Assembly (NCBI RefSeq): GCF_001648475.1 | Contig: NZ_LXSQ01000002.1 | Coordinates: 3,686 to 67,685 of the forward strand | DNA: 64,000 nucleotides | From: Eikenella halliae | Lineage (GTDB): Bacteria > Pseudomonadota > Gammaproteobacteria > Burkholderiales > Neisseriaceae | Reading direction: 5' to 3' | In this document: positions 31,984 to 39,815 of the stretch, one piece after another | Position numbering within the stretch: the stretch's first letter is position 1 | Layout: the number at the start of each line of letters is the position of its first letter | Notes under the pieces: generated by a model | Seen by the model: only the letters and a program-made list of their open reading frames with translations | What the model was told of the DNA's origin: nothing | The model's database searches: none | Translations under genes and position numbers: made by a program

Positions 31984-33021
31984 TTACGGTTGCATCGTCC
32001 AAGCCACGCTGCCGCCGGCGCGCATGGGGACGAGTTGCCCGCCGTTGCCGATGGGGAAGCTGTTGGGCACGGTTTGCGCTTGTTTCACCAGGGTGATGGT
32101 GTCGGTATTTTCGGGCAGGCCGTAGAAACGGGCGCCGTTTTTCGAGGCGAATGCTTCGAGTTTGCCGAGCGCGCCGATTTGCTCGAAGGCTTCGGTGTAG
32201 AGCTCGATAGCGGTGGCGGCGCTGAACATGCCGGCGCAGCCGCAGGCGTTTTCTTTGGCGTGTTGCGGGTGCGGCGCGGAGTCGGTGCCGAGGAAGAATT
32301 TATGCGATTGCGCACCGGATACGGCTTCGAGCAGGGCTTGGCGGTGGCTTTCGCGTTTGAGCACGGGCAGGCAGTAGTGGTGCGGGTGCACGCCGCCCAC
32401 CAAGAGGTCGTTGCGGTTGAGCAGCAGGTGCTGCGGGGTAACGCTGGCGGCGAGGTTGTCGCCGCTTTGGCACACGAGGCGGGCGGCTTCGGCGGTGGTG
32501 ATGTGCTCGAACACGGTTTTGAGGCCGGGCACTTTATTCAGCACGGGCAGGAGGATACGCTCGATGAATGCGGCTTCGCGGTCGAAGATGTCGATGGCGG
32601 GATCGGTTACTTCGCCGTGCACCAGGAAGCGCATATCCTGGGCGGCGATTTCTTCGAGCACGGGCAGGAGTTTGAACAGGTCGGTTACGCCGCTGTCGGA
32701 ATTGGTGGTGGCGCCGGCGGGATAGAGTTTGAAGGCGGCGATGTCGGCGGCTTTGGCTTCCCGCACCAGGGCGGGGGTGGCGTGGTCGGTGAGATAGAGT
32801 GTCATCAGCGGTTGGAAGCGGCTGCCGGCGGGCAGGGCGGCGAGGATGCGTTCGCGGTAGGCCAAGGCATCGGCCACGCCAACCACCGGAGGCTTGAGGT
32901 TGGGCATGATCACGGCGCGGCCCATCTGGCGGGCGGTGTGCGGCAAAACGTGGCGCAGGGTGTCGCCGTCGCGCAGGTGCAGGTGCATATCATCGGGGCG
33001 GAGGAGGGTGAGGGTTTGCAT
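31984..33021 (-). CDS. pyrC: Dihydroorotase
   Basis: A 345-residue class II (E. coli-type) dihydroorotase. The zinc motif is DDMHLHLRDGD; NLKPPVVGVADALAYRERI, FLVHGEVTDPAIDIFDREAAF and LGTDSAPHP are all family signatures. It closes carbamoyl-aspartate to dihydroorotate in pyrimidine synthesis. A TATAAC-like -10 lies near 33048-33053 on the minus strand. It is monocistronic. Confidence 0.95.
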   Translation of the reverse strand: MQTLTLLRPDDMHLHLRDGDTLRHVLPHTARQMGRAVIMPNLKPPVVGVADALAYRERILAALPAGSRFQPLMTLYLTDHATPALVREAKAADIAAFKLYPAGATTNSDSGVTDLFKLLPVLEEIAAQDMRFLVHGEVTDPAIDIFDREAAFIERILLPVLNKVPGLKTVFEHITTAEAARLVCQSGDNLAASVTPQHLLLNRNDLLVGGVHPHHYCLPVLKRESHRQALLEAVSGAQSHKFFLGTDSAPHPQHAKENACGCAGMFSAATAIELYTEAFEQIGALGKLEAFASKNGARFYGLPENTDTITLVKQAQTVPNSFPIGNGGQLVPMRAGGSVAWTMQP

Positions 33022-33142
33022 GGTGGGGAGCTTTCGTGATTTGGAACGTTATATTTTCAGGTAGCCTTTGGATGCCGGGCGGATAAGGCTATCTGAAACC
33101 GTGTTGCAAGGTTGGTTAAAACGATATTGCGGTGAAGCCGGG

Positions 33143-33370
33143 CTATTTGTGTTGGATCACCAAAACGAACACGCCGTTATCCGTGTCGGAAGCGAGCAGT
33201 TGGTGGCCGGTTTGGCGGCAGAAGGCGGCGAAGTCGTCGGGAGCGCCGGGGTCGGTGGCGCGCACGGAAAGGATCTGCCCGGTTTCTAAGGTGGCCAGCG
33301 CTTTTTTGGCACGGAGAATGGGCAGGGGGCATTTGAGGCCGGTTAGGTCGAGCTCTAGGGTAGGGGTCAT
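33143..33370 (-). CDS. TusA-family sulphur-carrier protein
   Basis: A 75-residue protein with the family motif LDLTGLKCPLPILRAKKAL (catalytic Cys in CPxP), followed by ATDPGAPDDFAAFCRQTGHQLL. TusA proteins relay sulphur for tRNA thiolation or other pathways. It is a lone gene, so the partner is unknown. A -10 TATAATCC lies on the minus strand at 33413-33418. Confidence 0.88.
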   Translation of the reverse strand: MTPTLELDLTGLKCPLPILRAKKALATLETGQILSVRATDPGAPDDFAAFCRQTGHQLLASDTDNGVFVLVIQHK

Positions 33371-33412
33371 GGCGGTGGTTTCGGTGTGATTGATAGGGGT
33401 GGATTATAACGC

Positions 33413-33418
33413 GGGCCG
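33413..33418 (-). promoter_or_regulatory. -10 element for the tusA-like gene
   Basis: Minus-strand TATAATCCACC, 43 bp before the start codon. Confidence 0.4.
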
Positions 33419-33544
33419 GGCTTGGGGTGAGAATGAGAAAAGGCTACTTGAAATTTCAGCACCGCAGAAACTCGGCTTTCTTTGGAAACCCTGTTTGAAC
33501 TTTGTTGAAACTGTGTTTTCAGGTAGCCTTCCCCTTGCTGGGTG

Positions 33545-33624
33545 TGTAGGGTGTGTGCGGAACGCACGCACGCGTTATTCAAACCTCAAACAACGGCGTG
33601 CGTGCCTGCGGCACACACCCTACA
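33545..33624. repeat. Repeat family C copy 1 (inverted, 80 bp)
   Basis: TGTAGGGTGTGTGCGG...CGGCACACACCCTACA, terminal inverted repeats around a variable centre with GGCGTGCGTGC. A full copy is at 38366-38460 and a partial one at 33826-33888. Confidence 0.65.
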
Positions 33625-33642
33625 GCCGCTTAGTGCGTAGCT

Positions 33643-33706
33643 TAAGTTGGGAAACCCGACGGTTCACTTTATTTGTTGGGTTACGCCTGCGGCTAACCCA
33701 ATCTAC
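33643..33706. repeat. Repeat family B copy 3
   Basis: AAGTTGGGAAACCCGACGG...TTGGGTTACGCCTGCGGCTAACCCAA; the 3' hairpin is intact. Confidence 0.6.
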
Positions 33707-33825
33707 TCTTATTGCCGTTTGCCGTGAGGCGGAACGAAATATTGGGTTTGATGCTTGCCCGCCGTAACGCCAAAGGCTACCTGAATTCTGTTTCAGGTAG
33801 CCTTTCAGCATGAGGTTTATGCCGC

Positions 33826-33888
33826 AGGGACACGCGCCGTTGCCAGTTATTCCAAAGCTGCGTGTGTGCGTTCCGCACACACCCTACA
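33826..33888. repeat. Repeat family C partial copy
   Basis: Contains CGCCGTTGCCAGTTATTCCAA and GTGTGCGTTCCGCACACACC; only the right half of the element is kept. Confidence 0.5.
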
Positions 33889-34004
33889 CGGCTGCCATGG
33901 GGAAGGCTACCTGAAATTTCAGGTAGCCTTTATTGTGGTTACCTTTGGCCCGGTTGATGGTTTTTCAGGTAGCCTTTTGTGTGTCTGCCAAACAGCCGTA
34001 TTGT

Positions 34005-35012
34005 TCAACGAAGCGGACGGATGCCTACGGCGTCGCGCACTTGGTCGAGCAGTTCGCGGGCTTGTTTGCGGGCTTTGGCAGCGCCGGCCTGCAGGATGTC
34101 TTCGATTTGTGCGGGCTGGGCGGTGAGCTCGTGGAAGCGTTCGCGTTTGGGGGCAAGCTCTTCGTTCAGTTTGGCGCCGAGCAGTTTTTTGGCTTCGCCC
34201 CAGGCCAGGCCGTCGGCGAGCATTTGGGTGAATTCGGCGGTTTCGGCGGGGGTGGCGAAGGCTTTGTAGATGTCGAACAGCGGGCTCTCGTCGGGGGTTT
34301 TCGGCTCGCCGGGCTCTTTGAGGTTGGTGATGATTTTGTTCACGGCTTTTTGCAGCTTTTTCTCGCTTTCAAACAGCGGGATAGTGTTGCCATAGCTCTT
34401 GCTCATTTTGCGCCCGTCGAGGCCGACGAGGAGTTCTACGTTGTCGTCCACTTTGGCTTCGGGCAGCACAAACAGTTCTTTGAAGCGGTGGTTGAAACGC
34501 TGGGCGATGTCGCGGGTCATTTCCACGTGCTGGATTTGGTCGCGGCCTACCGGCACTTCGTGGGCGTTGAACATGAGGATGTCGGCGCTCATGAGGATGG
34601 GGTAGCTGTAGAGGCCCATTTCCACGCCGTGGTCTTGGTCGGTTTGGCCGGCATCGAGGTTGGCCTGCACGGCGGCTTTGTAGGCGTGGGCGCGGTTCAT
34701 CAGGCCTTTGGCGGTGATGCAGGTGAGTATCCAGTTGAGCTCGGGCACTTCGGGGATGTCGCTTTGGCGGTAAAACGTGGTGCGCTCGGGGTCGAGGCCG
34801 CAGGCGAGCCAGGTGGCGGCCACGGCCTGGGTGGAGGTGTGGATGACTTCGGGGTCGTGACATTTGATGATGCCGTGGTAGTCGGCCAAAAAGAGGAAGG
34901 ATTCGGCGGAGGGGTCGGCTGCGGCGGCAATGGCGGGGCGGATGGCGCCGACGTAGTTGCCCAAATGTGGGATGCCGGTGGTGGTTACGCCGGTGAGGAC
35001 TCGTTTTTTCAT
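34005..35012 (-). CDS. trpS: Tryptophan-tRNA ligase
   Basis: A 335-residue class Ic synthetase. The HIGH-type motif is TTGIPHLGNYVG near residues 11-21, and the KMSKS motif is RKMSKSYGN. GQTDQDHGVEMGLYSYPILMSADIL (read in pieces) matches the Trp-binding core. I start at MKKRVLTGVTTTG (35012); the open frame back to 35198 is not conserved-looking and crosses the -10 element at 35077-35082. Confidence 0.95.
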   Translation of the reverse strand: MKKRVLTGVTTTGIPHLGNYVGAIRPAIAAAADPSAESFLFLADYHGIIKCHDPEVIHTSTQAVAATWLACGLDPERTTFYRQSDIPEVPELNWILTCITAKGLMNRAHAYKAAVQANLDAGQTDQDHGVEMGLYSYPILMSADILMFNAHEVPVGRDQIQHVEMTRDIAQRFNHRFKELFVLPEAKVDDNVELLVGLDGRKMSKSYGNTIPLFESEKKLQKAVNKIITNLKEPGEPKTPDESPLFDIYKAFATPAETAEFTQMLADGLAWGEAKKLLGAKLNEELAPKRERFHELTAQPAQIEDILQAGAAKARKQARELLDQVRDAVGIRPLR

Positions 35013-35076
35013 GGATGGCTTTCTGTGGTTTGGCGGGAATAGGGAGGCGGCGCTGGGGCTACCTGAAAAATGGCAG

Positions 35077-35082
35077 ATTATA
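35077..35082 (-). promoter_or_regulatory. -10 element for trpS
   Basis: Minus-strand TATAATCTGCC, 65 bp before the start codon. Confidence 0.4.
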
Positions 35083-35198
35083 GTGCAAGGGCGGGGAGGC
35101 GGGAAAATTTCAGGTAGCCTCTTTATGTGTGTATAAGGGCTACCTGCAAGATGGAAATTCTGTGTGGGCAATAAGTTGTACCATTTAGATGTCTGCAA

Positions 35199-35269
35199 AA
35201 AAGGCTACCTGAAAACGTGGGTTTCAATGCAGTTAAAACGCTGCATAGCGAAAGTTTCAGGTAGCCTTT
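35199..35269. terminator. DUS hairpin after gshA
   Basis: AAAAGGCTACCTGAAAA and TTTCAGGTAGCCTTT with a 39-nt loop that itself contains a small stem. Confidence 0.55.
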
Positions 35270-35279
35270 GTTGGCGATA

Positions 35280-36623
35280 TCAATAATTATCCAACTCAAT
35301 CGAAGCCGCCAAAAGCGAGAGGCGGGCCATCACGCCGTACACATACAGGCGGTTGCTGGCGCAGTCGCAGGTTTGGCTGCGGTCGGGCAGGCCGAGGGTT
35401 TGCCATTGTTCGAACACGCGCTTGCTGCCGGCGAGGAATTCCGGGTCGTCGCCGCTGCTGTCGGTTTGCGGCATATTGCGGCTGAGCGGCACGAAGCGCA
35501 TGCCGCTGGCGTTGAGGTTTTCGTCGGCGCCGCGCCCTTCGTGCACGCGGAAGAAGCCGCCCACCACGAAGCGGTCGATCATATACACCACCGGCTCGGC
35601 CACGGCGCCGTTGAGGGTTTCGTAGGTGTAGATGCCTTCCTGCACAATCACTTCGGTTACGGCCAGGCCTTCTTTCACGGTGGCCATTTTGTTGCGGTTT
35701 TTGCGGTTGAGCGCGCGCACTTCGTCGGCGGATTTCACGCTCATCACGCCCATGCCGTAGGTGCCGGCGTCGGCTTTGACGATGACGAAGGGTTTGTCGG
35801 TGATGCCTTTTTCGTCGTATTTGGCCTGGATTTCGGCCAGCACGCGCTCCACGGCTTCGGCCAGGGCGTCTTCGCCTTCGCGTTCGTGGAAGTTGAGGCC
35901 GGACACTTTTTCGAAATAAGGGTTAATCTGCCATGGGTCGATGCCGATGAGCCCGGCAAATTCGGCGGCCACTTGGTTGTAGGCGGCGAAGTGGGCGGTT
36001 TTGCGGCGGGTGGTCCAGCCGCCGTGCAGGGGCGGCAGCACGGTGTGGCGGATGCCTTGCAGGATTTCGGGCACGCCGCCGGAGAGGTCGTTGTTCAACA
36101 ACACGAGGCAGGGCGAGAAGCCGTCGGCCAGGTGCACGCGCTCGCGGGTGCGCAGCAGGGGCTCGAGCAAAATGGTGTGCCCCAGCGCGGTTTTGAATTC
36201 GGACGGCTCGGTGATTTCGGGATTCAGGCTGCCCAGTCGCACGGTAAAGCCGGCCTGTTGCAGGATATTGCTCAGGGCATACACGTTTTCCAAGTAAAAC
36301 GTATTGCGCGTGTGGTTTTCCGGCACGATCAGCACGGATTTGGCCGCTTCGCAATAGCGTTCCACCGCGTCGGTGGCGGCGGCGGCGGCCAGCGGGCTGA
36401 ATTGGGGGTTGAGGTTGTTGAAGCCGCCGGGAAAGAGGTTCATGTCGATGCTGGCCATTTTGTAGCCGCTGTTGCGGATGTCCACCGAGCCGTAAAACGG
36501 CGGCTTGTGCCGTTTCCACTGGCTGCGGAACCAGGCCTCGATTTCGGCTTGCTTTTGCAGGATGAGTGTTTCAAAATCCCGCAGATATTGCGCGTATTGC
36601 GGGGAAATAACCGGAATACCCAT
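35280..36623 (-). CDS. gshA: Glutamate-cysteine ligase
   Basis: A 447-residue protein of the beta-proteobacterial/Acidithiobacillus-type glutamate-cysteine ligase family, which makes gamma-glutamylcysteine for glutathione. Signatures include SVDIRNSGYKMASIDMNLFPGGFNNL (in pieces), PENHTRNTFYLENVY, VKADAGTYGMGVM and DRFVVGGFFRVHEGRG. The fold is the ATP-grasp-like version, unrelated in sequence to E. coli GshA. It is divergent from a methyltransferase gene. Confidence 0.9.
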   Translation of the reverse strand: MGIPVISPQYAQYLRDFETLILQKQAEIEAWFRSQWKRHKPPFYGSVDIRNSGYKMASIDMNLFPGGFNNLNPQFSPLAAAAATDAVERYCEAAKSVLIVPENHTRNTFYLENVYALSNILQQAGFTVRLGSLNPEITEPSEFKTALGHTILLEPLLRTRERVHLADGFSPCLVLLNNDLSGGVPEILQGIRHTVLPPLHGGWTTRRKTAHFAAYNQVAAEFAGLIGIDPWQINPYFEKVSGLNFHEREGEDALAEAVERVLAEIQAKYDEKGITDKPFVIVKADAGTYGMGVMSVKSADEVRALNRKNRNKMATVKEGLAVTEVIVQEGIYTYETLNGAVAEPVVYMIDRFVVGGFFRVHEGRGADENLNASGMRFVPLSRNMPQTDSSGDDPEFLAGSKRVFEQWQTLGLPDRSQTCDCASNRLYVYGVMARLSLLAASIELDNY

Positions 36624-36661
36624 GCTGATCTCCTTTTAAACAGTGTGTGCAAACGGTAGGC

Positions 36662-36667
36662 ATTATA
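36662..36667 (-). promoter_or_regulatory. -10 element for gshA
   Basis: Minus-strand TATAATGCC 39 bp before the gshA ATG. Confidence 0.4.
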
Positions 36668-36730
36668 CTCCAAGCCCGTGCCGCCACAGCGAATTTCCCC
36701 ACATCCTATCAGGCTATCCCATTTTATCCC

Positions 36731-37315
36731 ATGCTCGACAACATCCTTCCTTTCGCCCACCGCCTGCTCGCCCAAGCCACGCCCGAAGGCGGCATTGCCG
36801 TGGATGCCACCGCCGGCAACGGCCATGACACGCTGTTTCTGGCGCAATGCGTAGGCAGCAGCGGGCGCGTGTATGCATTCGATATCCAGCCGCAGGCTCT
36901 GGCCGCCACGCAGGCGCGTTTGCAGGCGGCCGGAGAGGAAAGGCAAGTGCGCCTGATTTCTGCCAGCCACGCCGATTTGGCACACTATGTGAACGAACCC
37001 GTGCACAGCATCGTGTTCAACTGCGGCTACCTGCCCGGCGGCAATAAAGCGATCACCACCGAAACCGGCAGCACCCTTTCCGCCTTGGCGCAAGCCGTGC
37101 ACATTTTGCGCCCCGGCGGGCTGTTGGCCGTGGTGCTTTATCCCGGCCACGAGGCGGGTGCGCTCGAAGCCCAGGCTGTGTCCGAATGGGCGGCTGCCCT
37201 GCCGCAACAACAGTTTGCCGTGCTGCACTACGGCTTTACCAACCGCCGTAACCGTCCGCCTTATTTGCTGGCGATTGAAAAACATAACGCCTCTGCCAAC
37301 CCAAAGGCTACCTGA
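36731..37315 (+). CDS. Class I SAM-dependent methyltransferase, YtqB/MnmM-like
   Basis: A 194-residue protein with motif I VDATAGNGHDTLFLA, VYAFDIQP and FNCGYLPGGNKAITT, which together mark the rRNA_methylase (YtqB) family; one member acts as the tRNA wobble-uridine methyltransferase MnmM. I start at MLDNILPFAHRLL; the upstream in-frame codons overlap the promoter space. The last residues (PKAT) are encoded by a DUS. The next gene begins 5 bp later, so they are probably one operon. Confidence 0.8.
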   Translation: MLDNILPFAHRLLAQATPEGGIAVDATAGNGHDTLFLAQCVGSSGRVYAFDIQPQALAATQARLQAAGEERQVRLISASHADLAHYVNEPVHSIVFNCGYLPGGNKAITTETGSTLSALAQAVHILRPGGLLAVVLYPGHEAGALEAQAVSEWAAALPQQQFAVLHYGFTNRRNRPPYLLAIEKHNASANPKAT

Positions 37316-37320
37316 AACCG

Positions 37321-37758
37321 ATGGCTAAAAAGCGCAAACTCAGCATCTCCGCCTTCCCGCCTGCCTTGTTTCCCTACATCCAACAGGCCAGCGACGATAC
37401 CCTGCATCGCATCAGCCGTTTCGATTACGGCATGGAGGCCGAACACCACATTGCCGCGCTCAAGCAAATCGTGCACGAACAAAACGGCTACGTGAGCGCC
37501 GACTTGGGGCAAACCTTCTACCCGGGCGACGTGATCGAACTGGCCGCCTTCGATGCGCAGGACGCCTTCGGCTACACCGTCTGCCACCTCATCATGATCC
37601 AGAGCGAGCTGGCCGAAACCTGCCGTTTCAGCCTTTCACCCTACTGGCAACGCTACCGCAACGGCGAACGGAGCACCCTGCCGCCCACCATGCAGGCGCA
37701 GCTCGATGCCGCCTACCAATTGGCCGACGAACGCGGCCGTATCGACCACGATTGGTAA
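37321..37758 (+). CDS. Hypothetical soluble protein, 145 aa
   Basis: I do not recognise the family. It is acidic to neutral with no membrane segment, and has MAKKRKLSISAFPPALFPYIQ, FDYGMEAEHHIAALKQIVHEQNG and DLGQTFYPGDVIELAAFD. It starts 5 bp after the methyltransferase stop and is likely cotranslated with it, but that does not fix a function. Confidence 0.75.
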   Translation: MAKKRKLSISAFPPALFPYIQQASDDTLHRISRFDYGMEAEHHIAALKQIVHEQNGYVSADLGQTFYPGDVIELAAFDAQDAFGYTVCHLIMIQSELAETCRFSLSPYWQRYRNGERSTLPPTMQAQLDAAYQLADERGRIDHDW

Positions 37759-37919
37759 AGGCTACCTGAAAGCCATTGGGGCTTAAAATCAGAATGGAGC
37801 AGGGCGGCGGGTTAATACCGTTTAATTCACGATATCCCACGAACGGGCTATTGGCGGCCGCGCAACTTTCAGGTAGCCTGCCGCCCATCACACACAACAA
37901 TCAAAACATCGGAGCACCC

Positions 37920-38291
37920 ATGTACCTTACCGTTAAGCACAGCCATCTGGTATTCGTTGTGATCACCGTGGTTCTGTTCAACCTGCGCTTTTGGATGCGC
38001 ACCATTCTGCCGAGCCGCCCCGTGCCCAAAGTGCTGCGCATCGTGCCGCACATCAACGACACCCTGCTGCTCTTCACCGGCATGATGCTGATGACCATCA
38101 CCCGCTACGTGCCCTTCGGCAATGCCAATTGGCTGGGCGTGAAACTGATTTTGGTGGTGCTGTATGTGCTGGTGGGCATGTTCTGCCTGAAAAGCCCGCC
38201 GCGCTCGGCCAAATGGTGGATTGGCTATGCCCTGTCTATCGGCTGCCTCTGCACCATCTATTGGCTGGCCACGTATAAACCGATGTTTTAA
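37920..38291 (+). CDS. SirB family inner-membrane protein
   Basis: A 123-residue protein with four hydrophobic segments. MYLTVKHSHLVFVVITVVLFNLRFWMR followed by VPHINDTLLLFTGMMLM is the SirB2 pattern. The function of the family is not established. I use the ATG at 37920; the open frame from 37776 crosses a DUS. It ends at a DUS hairpin. Confidence 0.82.
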   Translation: MYLTVKHSHLVFVVITVVLFNLRFWMRTILPSRPVPKVLRIVPHINDTLLLFTGMMLMTITRYVPFGNANWLGVKLILVVLYVLVGMFCLKSPPRSAKWWIGYALSIGCLCTIYWLATYKPMF

Positions 38292-38310
38292 CCGGCCGTT
38301 TGGCTGATTG

Positions 38311-38342
38311 AAAAGGCTACCTGAAAATTTCAGGTAGCCTTT
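38311..38342. terminator. DUS hairpin after the SirB-like gene
   Basis: AAAAGGCTACCTGAAA directly followed by ATTTCAGGTAGCCTTT. Confidence 0.7.
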
Positions 38343-38365
38343 ATTGAAGAAAAGTTTGCACGGTG

Positions 38366-38460
38366 TGTAGGGTGCGTGCCGCAGGCACGCACGCCGTTGC
38401 CCGTTATGCCAAGTTGCCTGTTATTTCAGCCGCGTGCGTGCGTTCCGCACACACCCTACA
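38366..38460. repeat. Repeat family C copy 3 (95 bp)
   Basis: TGTAGGGTGCGTGCCGCAGG...CGTTCCGCACACACCCTACA; the most complete copy, with inner palindromes at both ends. Confidence 0.65.
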
Positions 38461-38476
38461 CCCCGCACAATTAAGT

Positions 38477-38517
38477 AGGCTACCTGAAACCAAGCAAATA
38501 TTTTTCAGGTAGCCTTT
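38477..38517. repeat. Facing DUS pair
   Basis: TAGGCTACCTGAAA and TTTTTCAGGTAGCCTTT with an 11-nt loop; a further DUS lies at about 38524. Confidence 0.55.
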
Positions 38518-38545
38518 CTTTCGGGCTACCTGAAAATCCATAGAC

Positions 38546-38618
38546 GTAGGCTGGGTTGATAAACACAACATTCCACAATTTAATTGGTTGGGTTACGCCT
38601 GCGGCTAACCCAACCTAC
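38546..38618. repeat. Repeat family B copy 4 (73 bp)
   Basis: GTAGGCTGGGTTGATAAACAC...GGTTGGGTTACGCCTGCGGC, then TAACCCAACCTAC. Its ends GTAGG and CCTAC are complementary. Confidence 0.6.
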
Positions 38619-38632
38619 TCTTGCTACAAGGC

Positions 38633-38755
38633 TTATTGCAACAGCAACACGGCAGCAATTGCCACCAGCCCAGTTAGCAATAGAAAGCCGAAGACAGTCC
38701 AAGCCAGCATCAAGCCGTCGGCCAGCGGGTTGGATGGCGAACAATTGCGGCACAT
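38633..38755 (-). CDS. Small single-span membrane protein with CxxC, 40 aa
   Basis: Reads MCRNCSPSNPLADGLMLAWT, then VFGFLLLTGLVAIAAVLLLQ. It has a CRNC pair at residues 2-5 and one hydrophobic helix at about 15-39. GGGAG lies 6 nt before the ATG, a strong ribosome-binding site. I know no family. A CxxC at the cytoplasmic face of a one-span protein could bind a metal or act in redox, but this is speculation. Confidence 0.5.
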   Translation of the reverse strand: MCRNCSPSNPLADGLMLAWTVFGFLLLTGLVAIAAVLLLQ

Positions 38756-39027
38756 TTTAATCTCCCATTAAGAGGTAAGCATAATTAAAGCCCTTGTACT
38801 TAATCATTATGCGTGCCAACCATAAGGCAAGCAATGCTTGGTGTCCAACATGATCTCCGATTTTTTGTCCTAGTGTTAGCGGCAGCTGAGTTTGAGATGG
38901 TATGGGGAAAAGGGGTTGCCGTTTACGCACCCAATCCGCGGCCAGCATGGCTATATTATTGCCTACATTCGGTTTGCTACTTTTTGATAAAATGGCGGTT
39001 TTTATCTGTTTCATGCCAAGGGCGAGC

Positions 39028-39387
39028 ATGTCTTTTATTGGAAGAACATTTGGCGGGTTGTCTGCCGCATACTATATCCGCCACTTTCTTATCGGCCTGA
39101 TTTTCTATATTTTTATCATGTTCGATTTCGGCGGTAGTAAAGAAAATCCGAATTATTGGTCGATCATGATGACGTTTACCGTATGCCAGTTGCTGTATCC
39201 GTATGCGTATTTTGTCTATGACCGTATCGTAGATTATATTTTGGGCGATCGCGGGTCTTATTTTGTTTCGCATATCATGTCGGTTGTGCGGATTTTTGCC
39301 GTGATTCTGTGCTGGTTTGGCGCACCAATCATTGCGCCGCTCGGTTTGGCTTGGTTGTATTGGGAACATGGCAGGCAGGAGCAATGA
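39028..39387 (+). CDS. Hypothetical inner-membrane protein, 119 aa
   Basis: Three or four hydrophobic segments: IRHFLIGLIFYIFIMFDFGG, SIMMTFTVCQLLYPYAYFVYD, and IFAVILCWFGAPIIAPLGLAWLY (each given in part). I choose the ATG at 39028 (MSFIGRTFGGLS); an in-frame start at 38902 gives a longer, less natural N-terminus. No family recognised. It is followed by a CREE. Confidence 0.6.
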   Translation: MSFIGRTFGGLSAAYYIRHFLIGLIFYIFIMFDFGGSKENPNYWSIMMTFTVCQLLYPYAYFVYDRIVDYILGDRGSYFVSHIMSVVRIFAVILCWFGAPIIAPLGLAWLYWEHGRQEQ

Positions 39388-39396
39388 ACAGAATAT

Positions 39397-39502
39397 TATA
39401 GTGAATTAAATTTAAACCATTACAGCGTTGCCTCGCCTTGCCGTACTATCTGTACTGTCTGCGGCTCGCCGCCTTGTCCTGATTTAAATTTAATTCACTA
39501 TA
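39397..39502. mobile_element. Correia element (short form, 106 bp)
   Basis: Perfect-looking termini TATAGTGAATTAAATTTAAA and TTTAAATTTAATTCACTATA around CAGCGTTGCCTCGCC...GCCGCCTTGTCCTGA. It belongs to the ATTTAAAT-ended subtype. Confidence 0.92.
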
Positions 39503-39603
39503 AGGATAAGATGCGGAGGCAGCCTGAAAGCAGTTTCGGGCTGTTTTTGTTTTAGAAGGCGGGGCAGTTGTTGTGGATTGGATTGTTGCAGCCGATATTT
39601 TGA

Positions 39604-39643
39604 TTTTCAGGTAGCCTCAATATAGGCAGAGGCTACCTGAAAA
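39604..39643. repeat. Facing DUS pair
   Basis: TTTTCAGGTAGCCTC and GAGGCTACCTGAAAA with a 10-nt loop; another DUS is at about 39676. Confidence 0.55.
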
Positions 39644-39716
39644 CCTAAGTGGGCATAAATGCCTGCCGTGCAGCTTTCAGGTAGCCTTTAGGCTTTCAGC
39701 AATGCTATCAAAGCAA

Positions 39717-39757
39717 ACAAAACGCTTGCGGAGCATGATTTCGCAAGCGTTTTGTTA
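39717..39757. terminator. Strong terminator hairpin
   Basis: AACAAAACGCTTGCG and CGCAAGCGTTTTGTT are perfect 15-bp complements with an 11-nt loop. The A- and T-rich arms allow termination on either strand. It protects the end of midA on the minus strand. Confidence 0.75.
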
Positions 39758-39815
39758 TTGGAAGGCACGGGCTGGGGCTACCTGAAGGTGTGGGCTGCAA
39801 ACCGGCAGTTGGCGG

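Larger units (their letters stand above)
33419..34004. other. Repeat-rich intergenic region between tusA-like and trpS genes
   Basis: No gene is supported. It is a patchwork of DUS copies (near 33440 with one change, and near 33519, 33774, 33799, 33904, 33917 and 33964), two family C repeats and one family B repeat. Confidence 0.6.

Noticed and set aside
31912..33039. 375-aa open frame opposite pyrC
   Set aside because: Antisense shadow of pyrC, low-complexity Gly/His/Ala composition.
33933..35042. 369-aa open frame opposite trpS
   Set aside because: Antisense shadow; all synthetase motifs are on the minus strand.
35268..36659. 463-aa open frame opposite gshA
   Set aside because: Antisense shadow of gshA; no recognisable domain.
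38757..39029. 90-aa minus-strand frame ending 1 bp before the 40-aa gene
   Set aside because: It could in principle be translationally coupled, but its start region overlaps the plus-strand membrane protein, there is no ribosome-binding site, and no domain is seen.
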